NCBI GenBank assembly: GCA_026936105.1
Contig: JAIXKI010000002.1
Location: 1 to 64,000 of the forward strand
DNA length: 64,000 bases
Origin: Chitinophagales bacterium
GTDB taxonomy: Bacteria; Bacteroidota; Bacteroidia; Chitinophagales; Chitinophagaceae
Direction: 5' to 3'
In this document: in pieces, positions 37,518 to 46,411 of the stretch
How the letters are laid out: each line of letters starts with the position of its first letter
How positions within the stretch are numbered: the first letter of the stretch is position 1
Notes under the pieces: model-generated
Seen by the model: the letters and a program-made list of their open reading frames with translations, nothing else
What the model was told of the DNA's origin: nothing
Databases searched by the model: none
Program-made: the position numbers and the translations under genes

Positions 37518-37985
37518 TTAAAAAATCCATTGTGCTCTTCTGTATGAATATAAGTAGATAATACAAGCCAGTACATAAGAAGCACCGATTTTCCCCAATA
37601 CAACCGGCAAACGTATTACGCTAACTGGTAAAAGCTGCTGCCTGTTGTTAAAAATAATTCCCGGAATAATTAAAATTACACCCCGTTTAAAGGCCTTTAC
37701 CATTAATTGTTTACGGGTGAGCTCTTTCACCAGACTTCTCCCGGTAGCATATGTAATAGCAGCCCCGGTCATAAACATAAAAAGAGGGAAGATCAGATCC
37801 CAGAAAGTAAAACCATTCCAGATTTTATGAGTACCCTGTGAATGAATAAATAGCCAGAATGCCGAAGTTATATTACTGGAATAGCCTTCAATAATATAGC
37901 CGAACCCGATAATCCAAAACATAACAAAGCTCCGCAGGGCAACCAAAGAATACAACCGTCGGGATATGTTTACCTCTTGTGTCAT
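37518..37985 (-). pseudogene. nagX: Truncated NagX/DUF5009-type acyltransferase
   Basis: The 155-residue frame matches the first third of NagX (COG4299/DUF5009-like, about 370-400 residues): LYSL-ALRSF-MFWIIG, WNGFTFWDLIFPLFMFMTGAA, KAFKRGVILIIPGIIFNN, LGKIGASYVLACIIYLY, then it stops. Only 30 bp separate the stop from the GH20 start, so the remaining two-thirds are deleted. The signature LDALRGFDMFW has become LVALRSFVMFW, with both aspartates replaced by Val. It is the first reading frame after operator 38075. NagX normally belongs to GlcNAc utilisation; this copy is very probably non-functional. Confidence 0.75.
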
Positions 37986-38074
37986 TATTCCAGGAGTTTT
38001 AAAAATGATCCTTACACTAAAGTGGCAACAGCATCAGCTTTCCTTTTCAAATATAGGCTTATTTTTTTAAAAAT

Positions 38075-38088
38075 CGTTAACGTACACG
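38075..38088 (-). promoter_or_regulatory. LacI-type operator before the NagX-remnant/GH20/NagA operon
   Basis: The site is CGTTAACGTACACG on the plus strand (CGTGTACGTTAACG on the minus), identical to the 45276 site and to the 9293 site. It lies 90 bp upstream of the NagX remnant start, between the end of the TonB receptor gene and the next gene. The following genes, down to 26554, have no other operator, so they probably form one operon. Confidence 0.72.
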
Positions 38089-38141
38089 TATTTTTAAAAC
38101 AAACTCCGGCACTGTTTGCCCGCCACCCTGAGTTGTATCTG

Positions 38142-40526
38142 TTATTTTTCGCCGGACCGGAAGGAAATAGTAACTCCGTAGGTTTTCGGATCACCTAAAT
38201 GCACAGCTCCAAAATCATATGCATAAGAAATATATTTCTTGTTTTCCATGTTCCTTCCCCAAATCACAACTTCCAATTTTTTATATGAAATGCCAAATTT
38301 TATGTTTATTAAATTATAATTATCCTGTGAAATGCTATTAACCAGATCAAAATACTGCTTCCCAAGGTTAGCCCACTCGCCACGAACAATCAACCGCAAA
38401 TCATTATTCTTACTCAGGTTAAAACTATATTGCAATGCCAGCATAGATGTAGTTGCCGGTGTAAAAATTTGTTTTTTCCCATCCAGATTCACAGATGTAC
38501 CATATTGTGAGAGTTTTAAATTTTTGTAGATGGCATGGGTATAGCCAAAATTATAATCCAGCTGAAACCCTTTAACTCCGATAGCAGATATCTCCAACTC
38601 AACTCCTTTACTGTTCAGTAACCCGGCATTTCGTGTTACAGTTATTGCATCCGGGAGAATTAGTGTCGGAACCTGAACGTCGGTAACTTTTGTATAAAAA
38701 AAAGTAGTATTAATATAAACCCGGCTATTGAAAAGGTTATTTTTTATTCCCACTTCAAAATTACTGCTATGCTCAGGCTTGAATGAATATAAAGGTGGCT
38801 GTGAAGGATCTGTAGATAATTGTGTAAATCCGCCCGTTCTGAAACCACGGCTATAAACTGCAAATACATTACTGTTACTGTTTAAATTATATGCCAGCCC
38901 CACCTTAGGTGAGAAGGCATTAAAATTCGCAGTTGCACTTGTATCCGGCCTTGTCTCAAATAATGGAAGTGGATCGGAATCTTTCTGATATTCTCCTAAT
39001 ACATTATACTTCCTGTTTTCAAAGTCATAACGTAACCCTGCTATAATATTGAACCTATCTGCTAAACTATAGGTGGCTTGTCCAAAAAAAGCTATTCCAT
39101 AATTTTTCCCTTTTGAAGTATTAATGGTCGAAAATTCCGTATCCGGAGCGCCTAATAATGCCGCATCTTTTCCAAAATGAACAGCCTGTCTTGTTGGATT
39201 AATTTGCCGAAAAAGATAGGCTCCTGTTACCCATTTTAAAGAAGAAGTTGTTATGCCTGGTGATGAAAACCTGATTTCCTGAGTGATGACCTTCACTTTA
39301 TTCCATCCGCCACCATAATCATTGATGACAGTAATTCCGTCAATAGGCGAAAAGTCGCCATCTAGCGGTTTGTCATAATACCGAAGATTAGACTGGTAAG
39401 AAGCCTGTGATGTGAAATTTAACTTTTTCCCTTTATAACTGATGGAAAAAGAGCTGTTAACAGTATTATCAATCATTTTTGCCACGGCATCCTGATTCAG
39501 CATATAAGGATGTTTCAGCGCTTCTTCCGTACCATTAACTAACGGGAATGCACCATTATTCCGATTTGCCCTATGCTTAAAATTCAGGGTAAATGACCAA
39601 TTGGAATTAGCAATAAATTTTAAATAATAATTACCCGTAAAACTACGCTGCTTGTCATAGCCGGAATTAGTAAACTCATTTTTATAAAAACCATCCCTCC
39701 TGTTATACATCCAGGCCATTCCAAGGAGTAATTTATTTTTAATTAAGGGGGTCCGGATACCTGCGCAATATCGCTCCTGATCATAATTCCCGATATTAAT
39801 TTCAGCAAATGCGCTTTTTGTAAAATTTTCAGGCTGTTTCGTAATAACATTAATAACCCCACCCATTGCATTGCGCCCATACAGGGTTCCTTGAGGGCCT
39901 CTCAATATTTCAATACGCTCCACATCAAAAAGCTGAGGCAGATATGTGTCCAGTCCGAACTGATTTATTCCATCCACATAAGTAGCTACTGCAGGATCAT
40001 AAGAAGTGGTTGTGATACCGCGAATTGAAGTAACATTTCGCCCATCACCTGAATTGGATAAGAAAAGATTAGGCGCTATTGCAGTCAGTTCATTTATATT
40101 CCATAGACGGTATTGCTTTACCTGGCGGGATGATAATGATGTAATACTAAAAGGAACATGCCTCAGAAACTCTTCGGTCTTTTGAGCAGTGACCAGAACT
40201 GCATCCAGCTGTTTTGTAACTTCAACTAATGATATACTGAAGGGAGCACTGTCCAGTTCAGAAATTATAATATCCAATTCTGCAGTTGCAAAACCAACCG
40301 CTGAAATCTGTAAAGTGTACCGACCTTCCCGGATATTATGAAACGAAAAAAAACCCTTTTCATCTGAAACTGTGCCTTTATTTGTATTCAAAATATAAAT
40401 AGATGCATTGGCAACGGGGAATCCCCTGGAATTTTTAATAGCCCCGGTGAAATCAGTCAATAACTGTCCTTGCGCTGAAAGAAAATTCAGCATTGTGCAA
40501 AATAAAACCACAACGATAGCTCTCAT
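38142..40526 (-). CDS. TonB-dependent outer-membrane receptor
   Basis: From ATG 40526 the protein is 794 residues: signal peptide (about 1-20), a carboxypeptidase-like domain (FTGAIKNSRGFPVANASIYIL, about 24-110), plug (LDAVLVTAQK, RNVTSIRGITTTSYDPAV, IEILRGPQGTLYGRNAMGGVINVITKQP) and a beta-barrel ending GVTISF. The earlier ATG (40559) is less likely, because AAAGGAGAG lies at about 11 bases before 40526. It has no SusD partner and is of the type that imports small oligosaccharides or siderophore-like ligands. It lies just after the LacI gene and would be regulated with it. Confidence 0.9.
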   Translation of the reverse strand: MRAIVVVLFCTMLNFLSAQGQLLTDFTGAIKNSRGFPVANASIYILNTNKGTVSDEKGFFSFHNIREGRYTLQISAVGFATAELDIIISELDSAPFSISLVEVTKQLDAVLVTAQKTEEFLRHVPFSITSLSSRQVKQYRLWNINELTAIAPNLFLSNSGDGRNVTSIRGITTTSYDPAVATYVDGINQFGLDTYLPQLFDVERIEILRGPQGTLYGRNAMGGVINVITKQPENFTKSAFAEINIGNYDQERYCAGIRTPLIKNKLLLGMAWMYNRRDGFYKNEFTNSGYDKQRSFTGNYYLKFIANSNWSFTLNFKHRANRNNGAFPLVNGTEEALKHPYMLNQDAVAKMIDNTVNSSFSISYKGKKLNFTSQASYQSNLRYYDKPLDGDFSPIDGITVINDYGGGWNKVKVITQEIRFSSPGITTSSLKWVTGAYLFRQINPTRQAVHFGKDAALLGAPDTEFSTINTSKGKNYGIAFFGQATYSLADRFNIIAGLRYDFENRKYNVLGEYQKDSDPLPLFETRPDTSATANFNAFSPKVGLAYNLNSNSNVFAVYSRGFRTGGFTQLSTDPSQPPLYSFKPEHSSNFEVGIKNNLFNSRVYINTTFFYTKVTDVQVPTLILPDAITVTRNAGLLNSKGVELEISAIGVKGFQLDYNFGYTHAIYKNLKLSQYGTSVNLDGKKQIFTPATTSMLALQYSFNLSKNNDLRLIVRGEWANLGKQYFDLVNSISQDNYNLINIKFGISYKKLEVVIWGRNMENKKYISYAYDFGAVHLGDPKTYGVTISFRSGEK

Positions 40527-40686
40527 CTTGAAATACTCTCCTTTAGCAAGGATTGGCATTTATAAAAAATGATACAATATGACGTTAACATCAGACACTT
40601 TCAAAAAGGACATTTATTCATTTATTTCCCCGAAAAATCTATCATCCAAATCGAAGCCTGGCTATAGCATCAATAAAATACATATA

Positions 40687-41751
40687 TCAATTTCTGTAAA
40701 ATGAATAATTGGTTTTCATTATCACATCAATCGGCATGTACATATACTCTTCAACCGGCAGCTTTAATATGACATGCCTGTACAGTGCCATAATTCCCTT
40801 ATATGCCTGTTCACCGGGTTTTTGACAAATAAGAAAATTTATAACCCCCTCAGCCAGGTATTTAATATTTTCATCCAGAAAATCATATCCGACAAGAATT
40901 ACATTTTTATGATTTTCCTTTACATAACGGGCAACGTAGGAAACCCGGGAATTAGTTACAAAAATCAACCTGATGTTTTTCTTCTTTAAAAAGATGGTAT
41001 CAAGCTGTTTTTTAATCTCTTCATATTTGATTTTTGTTATATCAATCTTACTGATTTCATTCTTCAGGTTATTTTCTTTAAAAAATCCCCGGAACCCGTC
41101 TTCCTTTCGTAACAAGTGGTGATCTGTTTCAATTTGTTTTGAAATATTAACGATTAGAATGCCCTCATCATTTCTTATCAGATAACTTATCAGATTTGCT
41201 GATGAATATCCGCTTCTGTAAAGATCAGGGCCTATATACGATAGGTTTGACTGGTTAGGAATGTCTGAATCAATAAAAACATATGGTATATTTAATTCCT
41301 TACACCGGTTAGTAAAATCTATTGTTTCGTCAATGAAAGATGGAGCTATCAATACACCTTCCGGTTTGGCTCTCAAAACCTTTTTTGCAGCTTTTACAAA
41401 AGATTCCTTTTCATTCAGGTCATAAAAATATTTTTCAATTTTTACATTATACTGTCTTATTTCATCTTCTGCCCTTTTTATACCAAGTAATGGTGCCTCC
41501 CAGAAACTTGTTTCAGAAGATATTTCAGGAATCAAAGTTGCAAAAGTGGTAACCTTGTTGTGTGTGGCCAGACGCCGGCCCAATAGGTTGGGCTGATAAT
41601 CCATTTCCTTAATAATCCGCTGAATCTTTTTCTTGGTTTCAGGTGACACACCATTTCTGTCGTGAATTACCCTGTCCACCGTTCCGATTGAAACCTTTGC
41701 CCGGCGTGCAATTTCTTTTACACCGGAGAGTATCGTTTTCTTTTTTGCCAT
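40687..41751 (-). CDS. LacI-family transcriptional regulator
   Basis: The 354-residue protein has an N-terminal helix-turn-helix (about residues 8-55: VKEIARRAKVSIGTVDRV, then NGVSPETKKKIQRI and the hinge helix PNLLGRRLA) and a periplasmic-binding-protein-like ligand domain. It is the only LacI-type gene in this window and lies among the six operator-like sites, so it is the obvious candidate to bind them. Its gene follows the M20D gene by 57 bp without its own operator, so it is probably transcribed from the operator site at 45276. The effector is not identifiable. Confidence 0.9.
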   Translation of the reverse strand: MAKKKTILSGVKEIARRAKVSIGTVDRVIHDRNGVSPETKKKIQRIIKEMDYQPNLLGRRLATHNKVTTFATLIPEISSETSFWEAPLLGIKRAEDEIRQYNVKIEKYFYDLNEKESFVKAAKKVLRAKPEGVLIAPSFIDETIDFTNRCKELNIPYVFIDSDIPNQSNLSYIGPDLYRSGYSSANLISYLIRNDEGILIVNISKQIETDHHLLRKEDGFRGFFKENNLKNEISKIDITKIKYEEIKKQLDTIFLKKKNIRLIFVTNSRVSYVARYVKENHKNVILVGYDFLDENIKYLAEGVINFLICQKPGEQAYKGIMALYRHVILKLPVEEYMYMPIDVIMKTNYSFYRN

Positions 41752-41807
41752 TACTAATACATTAAGATGCCCAAATTTAATTATTCCGGGAATCCGGGAA
41801 CCGAAAA

Positions 41808-43004
41808 TTAATTACCTAATTTTTTCAAAGCCAAATAAGCCATGAGCCCTGTACTTATTTCAAAAACCGATTCATCAATATCAAGGTAAGGGCTGTGTAA
41901 AGAAAAACCCGGCTTACCATCATTTTTACCGGTACCCAGTAGATAAAAAAAGCCATCAATCTGATGAGTATAATAGGCAAAATCTTCTGCGGCCATCCAT
42001 GCGCCTTCAGTAACAATATTTTCTTCTCCCAGATAATTTGTGGCATAAATCCTTAATTCACCGGTAAGTTTCTCTTCGTTGTGCAGGTAGGGATAACCTT
42101 TAATAATTTTAAACTCACAACTTCCTCCCATGCTTTCGGCAACACCTGTAGCCATTTTCACCATCTCTTTATGTGCCATTTCCCGCCATTCTTCATCCAT
42201 TGCACGAAAAGTGCCTTCCATGTAAACTTCCTCGGGAATAATATTTATGAATCCATCTGCTTTTACTTTTCCAAAAGACAACACTGTCGGTTTTCCGGGA
42301 TGAGCTTTCCTGCTTACTATTTGCTGAAGAGCAATAATTATATGAGATGCAATTACAACAGGATCGACGGTGAGATGTGGCTGAGCTCCATGACCGCCCC
42401 TTCCTTTTATTTTTACGTATAATTCATCCATAGAGGCCATAAACTTACCGGGGCAAACTGCAATTTTTCCTTTTTGCAAAGAGGGCATTATGTGTTGCCC
42501 TATTATTACAGAAGGAGAAGGATTCAGGAGTACCCCTTCTTTTATCATCAGGCTGGCTCCTCCCGGAATTCTCTCTTCTCCCGGTTGAAAAATTAATTTT
42601 ACTGTTCCCGAGAAGGATGCCTTTAATGACTGCAAAATATAAGCCGTTCCTAATAATGAGGCTGTATGGACATCATGCCCGCATGCATGCATGATCCCTT
42701 TGTTTAGAGATATATATGATGTAGTATTTTTTTCATAGATCGGCAAGGCATCCATATCAGCACGCAAAGCCACAACTTTCTCAGATGGCAGATCTCCTTT
42801 GATAATTGCTACTACCCCTGTTTCTGTCATTGGTTGCCAGGAAACATGTAATTCCTCCAATTGTTTTTTTACAAATGCAGCGGTATTATATTCTTCAAAT
42901 GAAAGTTCCGGGTACATATGAAGATACCTTCTGTTCTTTATAGCAGTTTCACAATATTTGTTAGCCAACTTTTCTATTGACCCCTTTAACATAAAAGCAT
43001 CCAT
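41808..43004 (-). CDS. M20D-family metal-dependent amidohydrolase
   Basis: The 398-residue protein has the M20D signature ALRADMDALPI, MHACGHDVHTASLLGTA, LIFQPGEERIPGGA and EGAWMAAEDFAYYTHQI, so the two-metal site looks intact. These cytoplasmic enzymes hydrolyse N-acyl amino acids, hippurate-like amides or related N-acyl compounds. There is no signal peptide. Within this regulon, deacylation of an N-acyl sugar acid or N-acyl amino acid from a glycoconjugate is a reasonable guess. It lies 28 bp after the DHDPS-like gene, so the two are one operon. Confidence 0.87.
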   Translation of the reverse strand: MDAFMLKGSIEKLANKYCETAIKNRRYLHMYPELSFEEYNTAAFVKKQLEELHVSWQPMTETGVVAIIKGDLPSEKVVALRADMDALPIYEKNTTSYISLNKGIMHACGHDVHTASLLGTAYILQSLKASFSGTVKLIFQPGEERIPGGASLMIKEGVLLNPSPSVIIGQHIMPSLQKGKIAVCPGKFMASMDELYVKIKGRGGHGAQPHLTVDPVVIASHIIIALQQIVSRKAHPGKPTVLSFGKVKADGFINIIPEEVYMEGTFRAMDEEWREMAHKEMVKMATGVAESMGGSCEFKIIKGYPYLHNEEKLTGELRIYATNYLGEENIVTEGAWMAAEDFAYYTHQIDGFFYLLGTGKNDGKPGFSLHSPYLDIDESVFEISTGLMAYLALKKLGN

Positions 43005-43032
43005 TTATAGCCCTTATCCGCCAGGCAAGTGT

Positions 43033-44103
43033 TTAATTGGAAGGCAAAGATTCTTTTAAAAAATTTTTTACAAAAATATCATCCATATTATGCGGATACA
43101 TCTTGCAGATACGATCAATTTCCTGCAACTGGCCAATTGAAAGGGTTTCATTTGGATTAAGGCACCAAATACCATTCATGAGGCCCTGCCTTCTTAATAT
43201 TTCATGAATACCGGCAATACAACCCTTAAATACATTTTTTGCATCGAAAATGACAGCATTCATGTCTGTTATTTCAATGTTTCTTTTTAATAACTCCTGA
43301 ACTCCTTCATAATTACCGGCAATACATTGCTTAACATCCTTTAGTAAAGCCACAGCCCTGGATGTCCATATAGCCCAATGGCCAAGCAAGCCGCCAACAA
43401 ATCGTTTTTCTATTTTCTTTCCATCAATGAAGAATTCATACGGTGTAAGAAGATCTACCACAATATTATCATCATTTCCTGTGTATAAAGCTATTTCATT
43501 TCTTCTTGATGAGGCGCACACAGCTCTCACAACATCTAATGTCTGATAGCGGTTAAATGCTGCTATCTTAATGGCTTTTACCTCAGGAATTTCAACAAAC
43601 TCTTCCCAGAATTTATAGGGCAAGATCCGACCACCTGCTGCAGGTTGTAAATAAAATCCAAATAAAGGAATGACTTTAGCAACTTCTTTAGCCCTTATTA
43701 TCAATTCTTCTATTGTCAGTTGTTGTAATCCTCCATTACTGAGTAATCCGTAATGATAGCCGTATTTCACTGCAAGTCCTGCTTCTTTTACCGCCTGGCT
43801 GGTATGACCACAAATACCTGCTATCTTAAGAAATGGTTTATCCTGCAGCTTGTTTTTAACTTCTTCTGATGCGATTTGTAAAACCGGTTCCAATAAATTA
43901 AATAACGGTTCTCTAATTTCAAACTGCGTGGTATGCACCCCGACCGCTATACCTCCTGCACCGCTTTCCATATAATACCTGGTAAGTAGCCGCTGACGAT
44001 TTTCATCTAATCTTCTTTCCCTGGTCAATACAAGAGGGTGTGCAGGAATTACTGTTCCTTTCTGCAACAACTGTTCAACTGATGCATCAATAACTTTCAT
44101 CAT
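43033..44103 (-). CDS. DHDPS/NanA-family lyase (class I aldolase type)
   Basis: The 356-residue protein belongs to the dihydrodipicolinate-synthase superfamily: GAGGIAVGVHTTQF, LFGFYLQPAAGGRILPY and the Schiff-base segment VKAIKIAAFNRYQTL with a lysine where DHDPS has KEA. Such enzymes cleave or form 2-keto-3-deoxy sugar acids and related compounds. The family length is about 300; the C-terminal 50 residues are extra. It starts 4 bp after the epimerase-like gene and precedes M20D. An aldol step on a sugar-acid intermediate is inferred from the family only. Confidence 0.82.
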   Translation of the reverse strand: MMKVIDASVEQLLQKGTVIPAHPLVLTRERRLDENRQRLLTRYYMESGAGGIAVGVHTTQFEIREPLFNLLEPVLQIASEEVKNKLQDKPFLKIAGICGHTSQAVKEAGLAVKYGYHYGLLSNGGLQQLTIEELIIRAKEVAKVIPLFGFYLQPAAGGRILPYKFWEEFVEIPEVKAIKIAAFNRYQTLDVVRAVCASSRRNEIALYTGNDDNIVVDLLTPYEFFIDGKKIEKRFVGGLLGHWAIWTSRAVALLKDVKQCIAGNYEGVQELLKRNIEITDMNAVIFDAKNVFKGCIAGIHEILRRQGLMNGIWCLNPNETLSIGQLQEIDRICKMYPHNMDDIFVKNFLKESLPSN

Positions 44104-44106
44104 TTC

Positions 44107-45126
44107 TTAATATTTACCATCTCTCTCCTGAAAATGAGTTTCTTTATGCAGCACTTTACCATCATTGATTATCCATTCAGCAATGATTTGTAACATTGCT
44201 TTTACAGAAAATCGTGGATAACCAAAAAGACGAAAGGATTCTGCTGCATTACCCAATAAAGCAGTATGCTCCTCCTGGTTAATAAATTCCGGTTTTTTAT
44301 TAAATATTTTCCCAAACTCTTCTGCAATCCATCTTACCGATAATATCTCAGGTCCCGTAACATTTAAAATTTTTGCAGGGACAATACAATGATGCAGGCA
44401 ACGTAGCGCTATTTCGTTTGCATCCTTTTGCCAGATAACATTAACACAGCCGGTGCGTAAATCAACAGGTGTTCCTGCTTTTACAGATGTTGCAATATCA
44501 ACTAAAACACCATAAGTGACATCGTTTGCGTAATTCAGGCGGAAGATTAAAACAGGCGTATTATATTTTTTTGCATTAAACTGAAATAATCTTTCCCTCC
44601 CCAGGCAGGATTGAGCATATTCGCCAACAGGGGCAGCAGGAAATTCTTCTGTAGCCCCTCCCATCACAACAGGGACCAACGGATAGACATTACCTGTCGA
44701 AAACACAACAATCCGGGAGTATTTGTATTTTTCTGCAACCCTGCCAGGCAAATACGAGTTCATTGCCCAGGTCAGTGGTTCATTACCTGCAGTTCCGAAC
44801 TTCATCCCCGCCATATAAATAATATTCTCTGCCTGAGGAAGGCTTTCTAACTGCTCATCATCCAGCAAATCAGCTACAATAGTTTTTATTCCATAGCGTT
44901 CCAGTTCTTGCTGTAATCCCTCATCAGAAAACCGGGCAACTGCGGTAACAGTTTTATTTATTCCTGCCTTTTTAATTGCATCAACTGCAAGTTTTGATAA
45001 TGCAGGCCCCATTTTACCTCCTGCTCCAAGAATCAGTATATCTCCTTTCAACCGACTTATATCATCAACCAAATCACTGGAAGGCATTAAAAGTGCTTTA
45101 TATTTTTGTTGCAATAAAATATTCAT
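44107..45126 (-). CDS. NAD-dependent epimerase/dehydratase-like protein
   Basis: The 339-residue extended-SDR protein has the Rossmann motif ILILGAGGKMGPAL and VVFSTGNVYPLV. The usual YxxxK reads EYAQSCLGRER, so the active-site lysine is absent in this subgroup. It lacks a signal peptide. It is the first gene after operator 45276 and is followed by the DHDPS-like lyase and M20D genes, so it probably works on the same pathway intermediate. Its leader contains a terminator-like hairpin (45158-45183) that could modulate the operon. Confidence 0.8.
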   Translation of the reverse strand: MNILLQQKYKALLMPSSDLVDDISRLKGDILILGAGGKMGPALSKLAVDAIKKAGINKTVTAVARFSDEGLQQELERYGIKTIVADLLDDEQLESLPQAENIIYMAGMKFGTAGNEPLTWAMNSYLPGRVAEKYKYSRIVVFSTGNVYPLVPVVMGGATEEFPAAPVGEYAQSCLGRERLFQFNAKKYNTPVLIFRLNYANDVTYGVLVDIATSVKAGTPVDLRTGCVNVIWQKDANEIALRCLHHCIVPAKILNVTGPEILSVRWIAEEFGKIFNKKPEFINQEEHTALLGNAAESFRLFGYPRFSVKAMLQIIAEWIINDGKVLHKETHFQERDGKY

Positions 45127-45157
45127 TTTATAAATTGGTACAGTTGCATTTTAAAAT

Positions 45158-45183
45158 AATCCGTCCCTTTCCAGGGACGGATT
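45158..45183 (-). terminator. Leader hairpin with T-rich tail before the epimerase operon
   Basis: Perfect 11-bp stem: AATCCGTCCCT (45158-45168), loop TTCC, then AGGGACGGATT (45173-45183). Read on the minus strand it is followed by ATTTTAAAA, which resembles an intrinsic terminator. It lies in the leader between the operator (45276) and the start codon (45126), so transcription must pass through it. It may act as an attenuator. Confidence 0.5.
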
Positions 45184-45275
45184 CGATTGTAATTGCTATA
45201 TGATGCTCTCAAACTGCTTTAATTTTTAAAACCCCTCCCTGTAGAACATTTACTTCAATTAAGAATTTATTTTTC

Positions 45276-45289
45276 GTTAACGTACACGA
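45276..45289 (-). promoter_or_regulatory. LacI-type operator for the epimerase/M20D/LacI/TonB operon
   Basis: The site is CGTTAACGTACACG on the plus strand (CGTGTACGTTAACG on the minus). On the minus strand it overlaps a -7-like box TACATTCG (45288-45295), so a bound repressor would cover the promoter. The flank ACGAATGTA matches that of the site at 48856. It would control the operon that contains the regulator gene itself. Confidence 0.75.
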
Positions 45290-45436
45290 ATGTATGAAAA
45301 GATCCGGACTTTTAAATTATTTTTTTTGTTTTTTTCAGGAAGAATGAAAACATGATATTCTTGTCATTTAAGGTTTTATCGGAACTCACATCAATTATGT
45401 ACAAGTAAACGTCCTAAAATCATGGCTTTCACTCCC

Positions 45437-46210
45437 CTAATCAGCCCTGTTCAGCTTCCCGGCACTACCTGAATCAATGTACAAAACAGCATGGGAATGA
45501 GTCCTCAGAATTGTGGAAGGGGTTTGCTCACTGATTGTCGCATGAATAGTATTGAATACTGCTTCTGATTTTCTTTCTCCAGGTACAACACAATATATAA
45601 ACCCTGCACGTATCAAAGAAGGAATTGTCAATGTAATAGCTTTTCCGGGAACTTCATCAATATTTTTAAAACAACCGTCATTGACTTGTTGCTGGCGGCA
45701 CCGTTCATCCAATCTGACTATCTTAACATCATGCGGATCTCCAAAATCAGCAACCGGAGGGTCATTAAAAGCCAGATGTCCGTTTTCCCCAATACCCATG
45801 CAAGCAATATCCAATGGGTTTTCTTTCAACAACAAGCCATACCTTTTGCATTCATCATCCGGGTCAACAGCATTTCCGTTAATATAGTTGACAGAAGCAA
45901 ATGGAATATGATCAAAAAGTTTTGATTTTAAAAAGTTTCCAAAGCGCCGTTCATCTTTCTCCGGCAATCCTAAATACTCGTCCATATGGAAGGCATTAAT
46001 TCTATCCCACTCCAGTTCTCTTTTCCTTGTTAAATGAAATAAAAACTCATTTTGTGATGGCGCTGCTGCAAACAGCATATTTACATGACGCTTTTGTTTC
46101 AGCAATTCTTTTATTCTTAATATCACCTCTTCAGCTGCGCTTTTACCCAGCAACTCTCCTGTCTCATATATCTTCACTTTTAAATTTTCTGCATTCAGTG
46201 TTTTGACCAT
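45437..46210 (-). CDS. nagB: Glucosamine-6-phosphate deaminase (NagB type)
   Basis: The 257-residue protein has AFHMDEYLGLP and the catalytic motif GIGENGHLAFNDPP (E. coli NagB has GVGNDGHIAFNEP-like residues; the Asp/Glu positions are swapped in this sub-branch, as in other Bacteroidota-type proteins). NagB converts glucosamine-6-phosphate to fructose-6-phosphate and ammonia, completing the GlcNAc route with NagA. It is the third gene of the minus-strand operon from 48856; a 200-bp gap separates it from the Gfo/Idh gene. Confidence 0.87.
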   Translation of the reverse strand: MVKTLNAENLKVKIYETGELLGKSAAEEVILRIKELLKQKRHVNMLFAAAPSQNEFLFHLTRKRELEWDRINAFHMDEYLGLPEKDERRFGNFLKSKLFDHIPFASVNYINGNAVDPDDECKRYGLLLKENPLDIACMGIGENGHLAFNDPPVADFGDPHDVKIVRLDERCRQQQVNDGCFKNIDEVPGKAITLTIPSLIRAGFIYCVVPGERKSEAVFNTIHATISEQTPSTILRTHSHAVLYIDSGSAGKLNRAD

Positions 46211-46411
46211 AAAAAGTAAATATTTTAAATTCTCAGTAAAATCAGGGGTAACTCCTACTAACGGGAGATCAATAAATATTGAAGAAAAAAATTGTCCGCT
46301 TTATAAACACTTAATCAAAAACTCAAAGATTTAATGCCCAACTAATGGAAAAGCTTCTTTGCTCAAAAATGAAAAATCAGCCTGATGGTTATTGGATTTT
46401 CAATGAACCCT

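Larger units (their letters stand above)
45127..45436. other. Control region with operator and attenuator-like hairpin
   Basis: This 310-bp region separates nagB from the epimerase operon. It holds the LacI-type operator at 45276-45289 and an 11-bp perfect stem at 45158-45183 (4-base loop). No coding sequence is seen. Confidence 0.55.

Noticed and set aside
40583-40589. Half-site CGTTAAC upstream of the TonB receptor gene
   Set aside because: Only seven bases match; the core CGTGTACGT is absent and the other half does not fit the six-site pattern.
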